Shown here one piece after another: positions 1 through 8,088 of a stretch of 64,000 nucleotides of DNA. Numbering within the stretch: the first letter of the stretch is position 1; every line of letters starts with the position of its first letter. A program made the translations under genes and the position numbers. This stretch comes from Sphingobacterium chuzhouense (GTDB lineage: Bacteria; Bacteroidota; Bacteroidia; Sphingobacteriales; Sphingobacteriaceae): positions 1 to 64,000 of the forward strand of contig NZ_JACNYL010000007.1 in NCBI RefSeq assembly GCF_014692525.1, read 5' to 3'. Below the pieces are notes generated by a model. It was not told the DNA's origin, made no database searches, and saw nothing but the letters and a program-made list of their open reading frames with translations.

Positions 1-265
1 ATTGTTGTTCCGTATCACTGGCATCAACTGGTTGTACAGGTGCACCGACTGCCTGTCCCTCTTCATCCTCTCCACTGGCTGTTCCTTCCTCAAAGACGAG
101 ATCGTCCGGAATCTCCAACAGGGTATCTTCCCCCGCGTCAACAGAGCCATCCGTAAACTCTACATCATCAAATGAAATTAAGCTATCTTGCTGTGCAAAT
201 GACGAATTATATAAGGAAAAAGTTAAAATTTGTAAGACTACAAAATACTTAAATAATGAACGCAT
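1..265 (-). CDS. Partial CcdA/DsbD-type thiol:disulfide interchange protein, N-terminal end only
   Basis: Only the first 88 codons are in the window; the gene continues past the left edge. The start ATG is at 263-265. The product begins with a signal peptide (MRSLFKYFVVLQ, then a hydrophobic stretch ending SSFAQQ) followed by a very acidic, low-complexity linker rich in D, E, G and S. The membrane and thioredoxin parts expected of a DsbD-like protein lie outside, so the name rests on context: the next gene upstream encodes a stand-alone DsbD N-terminal domain, and in Bacteroidota that gene is often followed by a CcdA/thioredoxin fusion with such an acidic leader. The name is inference; the secreted acidic N-terminus is seen directly. 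Confidence 0.5.
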   Translation of the reverse strand, partial: MRSLFKYFVVLQILTFSLYNSSFAQQDSLISFDDVEFTDGSVDAGEDTLLEIPDDLVFEEGTASGEDEEGQAVGAPVQPVDASDTEQQ

Positions 266-290
266 AGCTTATTTAGATAAGTCGCTAAAA

Positions 291-319
291 TAAAAAAAAG
301 GCAGTAAACTTACCGCCTT
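291..319 (-). terminator. Rho-independent terminator after the DsbD-N gene
   Basis: Read on the minus strand there is a hairpin with arms AAGGCGGTAA and TTACTGCCTT (one mismatch) directly followed by a run of eight T. It lies between the stop of the DsbD-N gene at 343 and the start of the next gene at 265, so the second gene may depend on read-through or on its own promoter inside this gap. Confidence 0.7.
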
Positions 320-342
320 ATGATTTTTTATATTCGTAAATA

Positions 343-792
343 CTACTTAATTGTGACGTTAAAAGCGTATTCATCTGGAGGTAAACATCTTTCAGCATCA
401 CAAGCCATAAATTCCACTGTTCCTTTTATAGTCGCCTGACCTTTGTTTAATTTTACTTTTTGTTGAAAAGTAACTTCTTTCGCATAATAGGTAACATTCA
501 TGTCAAAAGCTTTTTCAAATTTTGTCTGCGGTGCAGGAGCAGCAACCTTACCATTTAGGCTGTAATCTTTAGAAGATGCAAATGCAAACGAGGTGGCAAT
601 CGGTCCGCCGTCAGGGACATTCATTCCGTATATATGCCACCCTTTATCGATAGTCGCTCGAATAAATACAACAGCTTCTTTATCATTTAATTTTTTAGAC
701 GCCACGCTCCATTTTACAGGGTTGTATATTTGGGCTACCGCACCTGCCATGGTAAATAACACAGCGACAATTAGTAAACTTAATTTCTTCAT
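343..792 (-). CDS. DsbD N-terminal-domain protein (periplasmic thiol-redox partner)
   Basis: This 149-residue protein has a signal peptide (MKKLSLLIVAVLFTMAGAVAQ) and one domain resembling the N-terminal immunoglobulin-like domain of DsbD, which passes electrons from the membrane domain to periplasmic acceptors. The C-terminal third contains FMACDAERCLPPDEYAF, where the two cysteines spaced C-x4-C match the redox pair of that domain. It lies upstream of, and on the same strand as, the partial DsbD-like gene at the left edge, so the two probably form a split DsbD. The start at 790-792 is an ATG followed at once by a normal signal peptide. The family assignment is good; the exact redox partner is inferred. 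Confidence 0.8.
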   Translation of the reverse strand: MKKLSLLIVAVLFTMAGAVAQIYNPVKWSVASKKLNDKEAVVFIRATIDKGWHIYGMNVPDGGPIATSFAFASSKDYSLNGKVAAPAPQTKFEKAFDMNVTYYAKEVTFQQKVKLNKGQATIKGTVEFMACDAERCLPPDEYAFNVTIK

Positions 793-882
793 TCTAATAA
801 ATTGTTTTTATGAATACTTTCCTTGATATAGGACTATTTCGACCTTGTAAGGTTTAATCTAACCTAATGGAGAAAATATTTC

Positions 883-913
883 CAAATTTAGGGAGCATAT
901 AAGCGATATACAA
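883..913 (-). promoter_or_regulatory. Promoter for the DsbD-N gene
   Basis: On the minus strand TTG (complement of 911-913) is followed by 20 bases and then TAAATTTG (complement of 883-890), an exact match to the Bacteroidota -7 consensus TAnnTTTG at normal spacing. Transcription would begin near 876, giving a leader of about 84 bases. Confidence 0.65.
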
Positions 914-927
914 GTAAATTTTGTAAT

Positions 928-974
928 AAGTTGTAAGCCAGAAGTAATAAAAAAGAATTAAAAGCTTACAACTT
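928..974. repeat. Perfect 11-bp inverted repeat over the birA stop codon
   Basis: AAGTTGTAAGC at 928-938 and its exact complement GCTTACAACTT at 964-974 enclose a 25-base AT-rich spacer. The birA stop codon (966-968) lies in one arm. No long T-run follows on the minus strand, so it is not a textbook terminator; it may protect the 3' end of the mRNA. Confidence 0.5.
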
Positions 975-1760
975 AAAGCTGATCTCTTTGAGGTCAAATA
1001 ACTGCTCTTGTTCGTTGATTAATAATTTTAATTTGCCATTACTTTCGACGCCCTGAATCATGCCTAAAAAGGTTTTCCCTTCAATTTCATAATGTGTGGG
1101 GATCCCTTTTCTAAACAGGCATTCATTATAGGCATCCAGAAGCCGCTGTGTATCTTGTAAATCAATACTTTCATAGCATGCCATTATCGTTGAAAGAAGA
1201 GATAGCGCGTAATACTCAAGGGATTGCGCTGATACTTTCGGATTTTCGATATAAAGCGAAGTTGCTTTGTCTTGTATCGCTATAGGGAGGGTTGCTTGCT
1301 TTATATTGATACCGATACCAATTACGCTTGAACGGATATGAGAACCTGATAGTTGGTTTTCGATCAATACGCCCCCTAACTTCTTATCATTGACATAGAT
1401 ATCATTGGGCCATTTGATCTGTACATTGGGAAGTAGTGTCGATGCCCATCGTTGGATGCCTAGACAAATTAACATATTTAAATTAAACGATTGCTGTATG
1501 GAGAAGTCTTTTGGATATAGGGCAAAACTTATGGCCAGTGTTTCGGCGGGCTGGCTAAGCCAAGAATTTCCCCGTTGACCTTTTCCCTTTACTTGGTGTA
1601 TTGCCATAATGGCAGTTGCTTCGGGAAGTGGCGTAATATTTGACAAAAGTTCTTTCAAATAATCGTTGGTAGACGTTACCTCTTCTAGTACAATTAAATT
1701 TTGTCTAAGGTAAAGTCGGGAAAATGTATTATTTTGCAAGGGAAAAATATTTAAAGACAT
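966..1760 (-). CDS. birA: Biotin--[acetyl-CoA-carboxylase] ligase (BirA catalytic type)
   Basis: The 264-residue protein is the monofunctional form of biotin protein ligase, which activates biotin with ATP and attaches it to the lysine of biotin carboxyl carrier proteins. Visible signatures are the biotinyl-AMP loop GKGQRGNSW around residue 60, KWPNDIYVNDKKLGGVLIE in the middle and the small C-terminal domain (FLGMIQGVESNGKLKL). There is no N-terminal helix-turn-helix, so it should not act as the biotin repressor. It is divergent from rsfS with only 28 bases between the two starts, a common arrangement in this phylum. Confidence 0.95.
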   Translation of the reverse strand: MSLNIFPLQNNTFSRLYLRQNLIVLEEVTSTNDYLKELLSNITPLPEATAIMAIHQVKGKGQRGNSWLSQPAETLAISFALYPKDFSIQQSFNLNMLICLGIQRWASTLLPNVQIKWPNDIYVNDKKLGGVLIENQLSGSHIRSSVIGIGINIKQATLPIAIQDKATSLYIENPKVSAQSLEYYALSLLSTIMACYESIDLQDTQRLLDAYNECLFRKGIPTHYEIEGKTFLGMIQGVESNGKLKLLINEQEQLFDLKEISFKL

Positions 1761-1788
1761 AAATATCGTTCAAAACTAACATTTTTTA

Positions 1789-2163
1789 ATGAATAAAGAT
1801 ACAAAAAAGGAATTGTCGGGTAGACTTGCGGAAGTGGTAGTACACGGCATGCAAGAAAAAAAAGGCAATGATATAGTGCGGATGGATATGAGGAACGTGA
1901 ATGCCACTTTATCCGATTATTTCGTTATCTGTCATGCGGATTCCGCAACACAAATCAATGCCATAGCAAATAGTGTAGAAGAAGAAGTTTATAAAGCCTT
2001 TGGACAGGAACCGTGGCGGAAAGAAGGGCATAATAATGGTGAATGGATCCTGTTGGATTTTGTAGATGTCGTTGTTCATATCTTTAAGACGGAAAAAAGA
2101 AGCCATTATGGCATAGAGGATTTGTGGGGCGACGCTCAGGTTGAGACGTACCAAAGTGCGTAA
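1789..2163 (+). CDS. rsfS: Ribosome silencing factor RsfS
   Basis: This 124-residue protein belongs to the RsfS/Iojap/DUF143 family, which binds ribosomal protein uL14 and blocks subunit joining when nutrients are scarce. Family features seen are DYFVICHADSATQINAIAN, the EPWRKEG segment and VVHIFKTEKRSHYGIEDLW near the C-terminus. Length matches the family. It is 39 bases upstream of ftsH on the same strand, so the two are probably cotranscribed; the promoter should lie inside or against birA. Confidence 0.95.
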   Translation: MNKDTKKELSGRLAEVVVHGMQEKKGNDIVRMDMRNVNATLSDYFVICHADSATQINAIANSVEEEVYKAFGQEPWRKEGHNNGEWILLDFVDVVVHIFKTEKRSHYGIEDLWGDAQVETYQSA

Positions 2164-2202
2164 AAGTTTAGAAAGTAAGAGAAATAGATATAATAGATTG
2201 TA

Positions 2203-4257
2203 ATGAAGAAAATTCCAAGTAAAAAAGTAACTCCTGTTCCACCCAAATTTAATATGATGTGGTTGTGGATATTGATTATCCTCGGGTTCTTTGGACTGCA
2301 GTACTTTTTTAGTAGCGATAAAACCGAAGAGATTACCTATTCAAAGTTTGAGAAGGAAATATTATTGCCTGGCGATGTAGAAAAGCTTGTTGCTTTTAAG
2401 AGCAATGACTTGGTTGAGGTTGAGGTATACATAAAAAAAGATAGACTTAAAGAAGATAAGTATAAAAATGTAGCTCCTAGTCCGAATGCCCTGTTGTTAT
2501 CTCCTGATGTGGGGCCTCAATATACATTTACGGAACCTTCCGCAGAAATTTTGAGTGAGAAGCTGAAAAATTCACAAACGGAATTACCGGAAGGACAAAC
2601 ACGTATTGAGCCACTTTACGAAAACAGATCTAACCCATGGGCGGGTTGGTTTATTTCGTTTATGCTTCCGTTATTAATTATCGTGGCGATATGGATGTTG
2701 CTGATGCGCCGTATGGGCGGAGGTGCTGGTACTGGAGGCGGTGCGATTTTCAATATCGGAAAATCTAAAGCCCAACTTTTTGATAAGGAGTCCCAAATAA
2801 ACATCACGTTTAATGATGTGGCTGGATTGGAAGAGGCGAAGACGGAAGTCATGGAAATCGTGGATTTTCTGAAAAACCCGAAAAAATACACGGATTTAGG
2901 AGGTAAAATTCCGAAGGGAGCTTTACTTGTAGGCCCTCCGGGTACAGGTAAAACATTGTTGGCAAAAGCGGTGGCAGGAGAGGCTCAAGTGCCCTTCTTC
3001 TCTCTGTCGGGATCAGATTTCGTAGAAATGTTTGTGGGTGTCGGTGCTTCGCGTGTACGGGATTTGTTCAAACAGGCTAAAGAAAAAGCACCTTGTATCA
3101 TATTTATCGACGAAATCGATGCGATTGGACGTGCCCGTGGTAAAAACTCCGTTATGGGAGGAAATGACGAACGTGAAAATACATTGAATCAATTATTGGT
3201 TGAGATGGATGGGTTCGGTACCAATTTAGGCGTCATTCTTTTGGCCGCGACCAACCGCTTAGATGTACTGGATCAAGCATTGTTGCGTCCGGGACGATTT
3301 GATAGACAAATTTCTATCGATAAACCAGATTTGATTGGACGTGAGCAAATATTTAATGTGCATTTAAAGCCGTTGAAACTGTCGGAGGAAGTAGATGCAA
3401 AAAAACTTTCGGCACAAACACCGGGTTTTGCGGGAGCAGAGATCGCTAACGTGTGTAATGAAGCAGCGTTGATTGCAGCGCGGAAAAATAAAGCCTCTAT
3501 TTCTATGCAGGATTTCCAAGATGCGATTGACAGGGTGATTGGAGGGCTTGAAAAGAAAAACAAAATTATTTCTCCTGAAGAGAAGAAGATTGTGGCTTAT
3601 CATGAAGCCGGTCACGCTATTGCTGGTTGGTTTTTGGAGTTTGCTGATCCCTTGGTTAAAGTGTCTATCGTTCCGCGTGGTGTGGCAGCGTTGGGGTATG
3701 CGCAGTACTTACCAAAAGAGCAATTTTTATATACCACGGAGCAACTGCTGGATAGCATGTGTATGACGATGGGGGGACGTGTTGCGGAAGATATCACTTT
3801 CGGCCGCATCAGTACCGGTGCACAAAATGACTTAGAACGAATCACAAAATTGGCTTATGCAATGACTTCGGTGTATGGTATGAATGATAAAGTGGGAAAT
3901 GTATCTTTCCGTGATAGCTCGGGAGAAACGCAATTCCATAAACCATATTCCGATCAAACGGCGGAGTTGATTGACCAAGAGGTAAGAAACTTAATTAATG
4001 CGGTATATGATCGGACCAAACAGCTTCTATTGGATAAACAAGATGGTCTCATCAAAATCGCAGAGAAGCTGTTGGAGAAAGAAATTCTGTTTCAAAGTGA
4101 TTTAGAACAAATTTTGGGGAAACGTCCGTTTGAAAACCGTACTACGTATGACGAGTTTGTAAATGGTGGAGTTGACGGAGGTGGTGTTCCACAAACTGAT
4201 CTGCCGTTGGATCTTCCACAGGACAGTAATAACAACGATACAAAGTCAGAAGAGTAG
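2203..4257 (+). CDS. ftsH: ATP-dependent zinc metalloprotease FtsH
   Basis: The 684-residue membrane protease degrades misfolded membrane proteins and selected regulators. It has a first membrane segment at about residues 19-35, a periplasmic domain, a second membrane segment at about 148-167 and a glycine-rich linker. The AAA module carries Walker A GPPGTGKT at 244-251, Walker B with FIDEID, and the second-region-of-homology arginines (RPGRFDR). The peptidase carries HEAGH at 467-471 and the third zinc ligand in AQNDLERIT (D543). The C-terminal tail is Asp/Asn-rich. All catalytic residues are intact. It sits between rsfS and a LUD-domain gene in what looks like one operon. Confidence 0.98.
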   Translation: MKKIPSKKVTPVPPKFNMMWLWILIILGFFGLQYFFSSDKTEEITYSKFEKEILLPGDVEKLVAFKSNDLVEVEVYIKKDRLKEDKYKNVAPSPNALLLSPDVGPQYTFTEPSAEILSEKLKNSQTELPEGQTRIEPLYENRSNPWAGWFISFMLPLLIIVAIWMLLMRRMGGGAGTGGGAIFNIGKSKAQLFDKESQINITFNDVAGLEEAKTEVMEIVDFLKNPKKYTDLGGKIPKGALLVGPPGTGKTLLAKAVAGEAQVPFFSLSGSDFVEMFVGVGASRVRDLFKQAKEKAPCIIFIDEIDAIGRARGKNSVMGGNDERENTLNQLLVEMDGFGTNLGVILLAATNRLDVLDQALLRPGRFDRQISIDKPDLIGREQIFNVHLKPLKLSEEVDAKKLSAQTPGFAGAEIANVCNEAALIAARKNKASISMQDFQDAIDRVIGGLEKKNKIISPEEKKIVAYHEAGHAIAGWFLEFADPLVKVSIVPRGVAALGYAQYLPKEQFLYTTEQLLDSMCMTMGGRVAEDITFGRISTGAQNDLERITKLAYAMTSVYGMNDKVGNVSFRDSSGETQFHKPYSDQTAELIDQEVRNLINAVYDRTKQLLLDKQDGLIKIAEKLLEKEILFQSDLEQILGKRPFENRTTYDEFVNGGVDGGGVPQTDLPLDLPQDSNNNDTKSEE

Positions 4258-4274
4258 GGCGGCGGGTTGCGTAC

Positions 4275-4922
4275 ATGAACATTCGAAATACCACGGCTAA
4301 AGAACGGATGCTAAAGAAGATTCGTCAAGCTTTGTTACAGAAGCGTGAGAATCCACATGCTGACTTTGAAGATTCTCCACTTTATAAAGATGAGGAAGAA
4401 CCATTGGATGTCACCTTTGCACGGGAATTTACACAAGTTGCAGGTAATTTTATCTACTGCGATGGTGAAATCTCGCTTATTGAAAACTTGATACTGTTAG
4501 CTGAGAAACTGGAAATAAAAAAGATTTTAGCCTGGGAACTTGAAATACAGAAGCTGTTAGGACAATATGGTTTCCCGATTTATACAACCGATCAGCAACT
4601 TGAAGCTGCAGACGCAGGAATTACAACATGTGAAGCTCTTATCGCGCGCAACGGAAGCATCATGTTAACCAATGGAAATGAGGCTGGTCGCCGGCTAAGT
4701 ATCTATCCGCCTATTCACATTGTGGTCGCCAAAGCCTCCCAATTAGTTATGGATATTAAACATGGATTACAGCGCGTGAAAGAAAAATATGGCGATAAGA
4801 TCCCTTCTATGGTTTCAACGATTACCGGACCCAGCCGGACAGCAGACATGGAGAAAATGTTGGTGTTAGGTGCACATGGTCCAAAAGAACTATACGTCTT
4901 TTTGATAGAAGACAGATTTTAA
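4275..4922 (+). CDS. LUD-domain protein (LutC/YkgG-like)
   Basis: The 215-residue protein starts 18 bases after the ftsH stop. The LUD family includes LutC, a subunit of the lactate-oxidising LutABC complex, but lutA and lutB are absent here. Family features are GITTCEALIARNGSIML in the central region and the C-terminal STITGPSRTADMEKMLVLGAHGP, which resembles the glycine-rich ITGPS-x-T-x-D-I pattern of LUD proteins. The N-terminal 60 residues are helical and charged. Stand-alone LUD genes next to ftsH recur in Bacteroidota, so its role is probably not lactate use; the function is unknown. Confidence 0.8.
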   Translation: MNIRNTTAKERMLKKIRQALLQKRENPHADFEDSPLYKDEEEPLDVTFAREFTQVAGNFIYCDGEISLIENLILLAEKLEIKKILAWELEIQKLLGQYGFPIYTTDQQLEAADAGITTCEALIARNGSIMLTNGNEAGRRLSIYPPIHIVVAKASQLVMDIKHGLQRVKEKYGDKIPSMVSTITGPSRTADMEKMLVLGAHGPKELYVFLIEDRF

Positions 4923-4934
4923 CCTACAGACTTT

Positions 4935-5564
4935 ATGTTATACTACCTTTACGCTACTCCTGTCGCCTCTGTGATTTTTGTCTTGACAATAGGATTGAGC
5001 TTATATGTTTTTTCCAATCCGCAATGGTATACAAAGTTAATGCTGCATCCATATACGGTTCATAGAGATAAGTCAAAATGGTATATGATTTTTACAAGTG
5101 GCTTAATTCATAAGGATTGGATGCATCTTATTTTTAATATGATGACTTTCTACTATTTTGGGTTTGGTCTGGAGAGTATGTTTGTTCAATTTAGTGGTGC
5201 AATGGGGCATGTGCTTTTTGCAGGGCTTTATCTGGTTAGTTTAATCCTTAGCGATATACCCACATTGATTCGACAAAAAAACAATCCTAGTTATTATAGT
5301 TTAGGTGCGTCGGGTGCTATTTGTGCCGTACTCTTCAGCTTTATCATGTTTCAGCCGAAGGCTATGCTTGGACTCTTTATGGTTATCCCGATACCGGCTT
5401 ATTTGTTTGCTTTCCTATTTCTAGGGTATTGTATCTGGGCTTCTAAAAAGGCGTACGATAATGTCAATCATGATGCCCATTTATTTGGTGCGCTTGCGGG
5501 CATAGGGTTGACGATATTGCTTTACCCTTGGTCCATTAGCCATCTTATCAGTCAGTTTTTTTAG
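4935..5564 (+). CDS. Rhomboid-family intramembrane serine protease
   Basis: This 209-residue protein has six or so membrane segments and the rhomboid catalytic pattern: the H-x3-N pair in HLIFNMM (H64, N68), the nucleophile in GASGA (S126) and the base in NHDAHLFGALAG (H182). Rhomboids cleave substrates inside the membrane. It starts 12 bases after the LUD gene and ends 6 bases before the convergent yifB-like gene, so it closes the rsfS-ftsH operon. Placement behind ftsH, another membrane protease, suggests a shared role in membrane protein quality control, which is inference. All three catalytic positions are present, so it should be active. Confidence 0.9.
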   Translation: MLYYLYATPVASVIFVLTIGLSLYVFSNPQWYTKLMLHPYTVHRDKSKWYMIFTSGLIHKDWMHLIFNMMTFYYFGFGLESMFVQFSGAMGHVLFAGLYLVSLILSDIPTLIRQKNNPSYYSLGASGAICAVLFSFIMFQPKAMLGLFMVIPIPAYLFAFLFLGYCIWASKKAYDNVNHDAHLFGALAGIGLTILLYPWSISHLISQFF

Positions 5565-5570
5565 GTCTCA

Positions 5571-7109
5571 TTACCCTGCCCAGTTTTCTCGATCCAAACT
5601 TCTAAAATGGATAGCTTCTGCTAGGTGTCGGGTTTCAATTTCTTCTGAGCCGTCCATATCGGCTATAGTACGTGATACTTTTAATATACGGTCGTACGCT
5701 CGTGCAGAAAGCCCAAGTCGTTCCATTGCGGTTTGTAAGAGCTGCTTGCCCGAGCGATTGACTTGACATATTTGCCGTACGGTGGGCGTATTCATTTGAG
5801 CGTTATTGTGAATATCAGCGAAGTTGACGAAGCGTTTCGCTTGAATTTTACGCGCTTGTATGACTCTTTCCCGGATAATTTCGCTTTTCTCGGCATTTTT
5901 CACACTAGAAAGTTCGTTAAAGTCGACGGGAGTTACTTCGACGTGTAAATCGATACGATCCAATAGGGGGCCTGATATTCTACTAAGATAGCGGTGTACG
6001 ACAGCGCTCCCACAGATACATTCTTTTTCTGGATGGTTATAATATCCACATGGGCACGGATTCATAGCAGCAATCAGCATAAAGCTCGCCGGGTAATCGA
6101 CTGAAAACTTGGCGCGTGAAATCGTAATGCTACGGGATTCTAATGGCTGCCGCATGACTTCTAAGACAGATCTCTTGAATTCGGGTAACTCATCCAAAAA
6201 CAACACGCCGTGATGAGCGAGTGAAATTTCACCCGGCTGCGGCGAGGAACCACCACCAACAAGAGCAACATCAGACGTTGTATGGTGTGGAGCCCGAAAA
6301 GGACGGACGGTCATCAGCGAAGAGAGGGCGCTAAGCTGTCCCGCGACGGAATGTATTTTGGTGGTTTCAAGCGATTCATCTAAATGAAGTGGAGGGAGAA
6401 TGGTGGGAAGACGCTTGGCTAGCATGGTTTTACCCGCTCCTGGAGGGCCGATTAGAATAACATTATGTCCACCCGCTGCGGCGATTTCTAACGCCCTTTT
6501 TATATTCTCCTGCCCTTTTACATCAGCGAAATCTACTTCATAATTATTTATATGATGTAGAAATTCATCTTCAATGTCAATTCGAATTTGTTGTAGCTTT
6601 TGTTGTTCGTTAAAAAAATGAATGACATCTTGTAAGTTGCTCGCCGCCAATACGTCTAAGTCTTGAACGACCGCAGCCTCCCGGGCATTTGCTATTGGTA
6701 AAATAATACCTTTTAGGCCATCCTGTTTAGCCTGCAGAGCTACTGGCAGAGCTCCTTTGACGGGTTGAATATTGCCATCCAAGGATAATTCTCCCAGCAT
6801 AATATAATCTGTAAGCAAGGGCTCGTGTATTTGGCCCGACGCCGCCAAAATGCCTAACGCGATAGATAAATCGTAGGCGGAACCTCCTTTGCGTATATCT
6901 GCAGGAGCCAGATTGACGACTATCTTTTGACGAGGCATACGGTATCCCGCGGACACAATCGCACTTTCAATACGGTGCAGGCTTTCCTTGATAGTGCTGT
7001 CGGGTAGTCCAACAATATGGTAGTGTATACCAGGACAAACAAGAGTTTCGACAGTAACAGTGGTTGCATTTATGCCGTATACCGCACTACTAAAGGTTTT
7101 GACGAGCAT
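5571..7109 (-). CDS. comM: YifB/ComM-family Mg-chelatase-like AAA+ ATPase
   Basis: The 512-residue protein is a member of the YifB family; ComM in Vibrio and Haemophilus is a branch-migration helicase for natural transformation. Domains in order: an N-terminal Lon-protease-like fold (GINATTVTVETLVCPGIHYHIVG and the KGGSAYDLSIALGIL region), an AAA+ core with Walker A GPPGAGKT near residue 220 and the FLDELPEF Walker B, a CPCGY zinc-finger-like insert, and the C-terminal Mg-chelatase domain (GLSARAYDRILKVSRTIAD). Length matches the family. It is monocistronic, with its own promoter at 7133-7162. Confidence 0.93.
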   Translation of the reverse strand: MLVKTFSSAVYGINATTVTVETLVCPGIHYHIVGLPDSTIKESLHRIESAIVSAGYRMPRQKIVVNLAPADIRKGGSAYDLSIALGILAASGQIHEPLLTDYIMLGELSLDGNIQPVKGALPVALQAKQDGLKGIILPIANAREAAVVQDLDVLAASNLQDVIHFFNEQQKLQQIRIDIEDEFLHHINNYEVDFADVKGQENIKRALEIAAAGGHNVILIGPPGAGKTMLAKRLPTILPPLHLDESLETTKIHSVAGQLSALSSLMTVRPFRAPHHTTSDVALVGGGSSPQPGEISLAHHGVLFLDELPEFKRSVLEVMRQPLESRSITISRAKFSVDYPASFMLIAAMNPCPCGYYNHPEKECICGSAVVHRYLSRISGPLLDRIDLHVEVTPVDFNELSSVKNAEKSEIIRERVIQARKIQAKRFVNFADIHNNAQMNTPTVRQICQVNRSGKQLLQTAMERLGLSARAYDRILKVSRTIADMDGSEEIETRHLAEAIHFRSLDRENWAG

Positions 7110-7132
7110 AGCTGTATGTTAGAATGGTTTCC

Positions 7133-7162
7133 TAAAAGTAGCTAAAGAAAACGGGAAAACAA
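7133..7162 (-). promoter_or_regulatory. Promoter for the YifB/ComM gene
   Basis: On the minus strand TTG (complement of 7160-7162, inside a T-run) is followed by 19 bases and TACTTTTA (complement of 7133-7140), one mismatch from the TAnnTTTG consensus. The start codon is about 23 bases downstream of the -7 element. Confidence 0.5.
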
Positions 7163-7210
7163 AAAAGGTTGGTGGTATGTTACTTTTTAGCAAGATTTTT
7201 GTTTTCTTTT

Positions 7211-7242
7211 TTGAATGGAAGCCGAAGCCCAAAATACTTTTG
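7211..7242 (+). promoter_or_regulatory. Promoter for the YtxH/holin-X cluster
   Basis: TTG at 7211-7213, at the end of a T-run, is followed by 21 bases and TACTTTTG at 7235-7242, an exact match to TAnnTTTG. Transcription would begin near 7249, leaving a leader of about 75 bases before the ATG at 7324. This is one of the clearest promoters in the window. Confidence 0.7.
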
Positions 7243-7323
7243 TATTTTTAAAACGATTAAGAAGATTATTTGTTAATTCTATAACTTAATTAATCTTCAA
7301 TCCGGTAATGGAGAATTATTTAA

Positions 7324-7605
7324 ATGACAAAAAATATGAATGAGAACAGTAAAATAGTAACTGCGTTATTAGCAGGGTTAGCAGCGGGAGCAGTAGTAGG
7401 ATTATTGTTTGCTCCCGATAAAGGATCAGAAACAAGGGATAAGATAAATGAGTCATTGTCTGATTTAGGCGATGCAATCAAGGAGCGCGCGGAGGAACAA
7501 TTTGATCAACTTAGTGAACTTAAAGACAGGCTAGTAAGTTTGGTGAAGTCAAAAGTTTCCAATGTTGAGGACATCGTAGATGATGAAATAGAAGAACACG
7601 CTTAA
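7324..7605 (+). CDS. YtxH domain-containing protein
   Basis: The 93-residue protein starts with a short soluble leader, then a single glycine- and alanine-rich membrane or hairpin segment (ALLAGLAAGAVVGLLFAPDKGSETRD) and a charged amphipathic helix to the end. The GLLFAP-x-KG-x-E-x-R signature is diagnostic of the YtxH family (general-stress proteins also called gas-vesicle-like). It heads a three-gene cluster with a holin-X-like membrane protein and a basic protein, which is common in Bacteroidota and usually linked to stationary-phase or envelope stress. An alternative start is the Met at codon 5. Confidence 0.9.
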   Translation: MTKNMNENSKIVTALLAGLAAGAVVGLLFAPDKGSETRDKINESLSDLGDAIKERAEEQFDQLSELKDRLVSLVKSKVSNVEDIVDDEIEEHA

Positions 7606-7609
7606 CAAA

Positions 7610-7647
7610 ACGCAGTAGAGGCAAAGCATCCTGCGTCTCTACTGCGT
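7610..7647. repeat. Intercistronic hairpin between YtxH and the holin-X-like gene
   Basis: ACGCAGTAGAG at 7610-7620 and the exact complement CTCTACTGCGT at 7637-7647 form an 11-bp stem with a 16-base loop. No T-run follows on the plus strand, so it is more likely an mRNA processing or stability element than a terminator. Confidence 0.55.
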
Positions 7648-7668
7648 ACCATAAAAAATAGACATTTG

Positions 7669-8088
7669 ATGGAAGAGGAAAAATTTTCACTTAGTGGTAC
7701 CTTTCAAAAAGGTAAGGAATACGTAGATACTCAAATTAAGTTATTGCAACTCAAAGGGCTAGCTAAAGGCTCGCGAATAATTGCCTCTTTGGCCTTGGAT
7801 GTTGTTAGGATCGTATTTACTTTATTCATCGTTTTTTTCTGTTCGTTGGCGTTAGGTTTTTATCTTGGCGAAGTGCTGGATAGCAATGCATTAGGCTTTT
7901 TATTGACAGGCGTTATATTTTTTGTGCTTGTATTGCTTATTCGTGCTTTTGAACCTGGACTGGAAAAGATATTTATGAATCTGACTATTCGTAAGGTGGC
8001 AGGAAAATGGCAAGGAGAAGAGGATGAGGATATTATAGAAGAGAAAATCAAATCAAGCGTAAATGAAGAATTCACCGAAAATAAATAA
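7669..8088 (+). CDS. Phage-holin-like (Holin-X type) membrane protein
   Basis: The 139-residue protein has a soluble N-terminus (MEEEKFSLSG), two closely spaced hydrophobic helices (about residues 45-66 and 75-97) and an acidic tail. This matches the putative holin-X superfamily, which in non-phage settings accompanies YtxH proteins and is thought to be an envelope protein. A TTG just upstream (7666) is also in frame, but the ATG at 7669 is the better start. No phage genes are nearby, so this is not evidence of a prophage. The 3' end overlaps the next gene by 26 bases. Confidence 0.75.
   Translation: MEEEKFSLSGTFQKGKEYVDTQIKLLQLKGLAKGSRIIASLALDVVRIVFTLFIVFFCSLALGFYLGEVLDSNALGFLLTGVIFFVLVLLIRAFEPGLEKIFMNLTIRKVAGKWQGEEDEDIIEEKIKSSVNEEFTENK

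Noticed and set aside
966..1760. BirA as a biotin-operon repressor
   Set aside because: The N-terminal helix-turn-helix is missing; the protein starts directly with the ligase domain region.
7669..8088. Holin-like protein as evidence of a prophage
   Set aside because: It sits in a YtxH cluster that occurs outside phages, and no capsid, tail, integrase or lysis genes are near.
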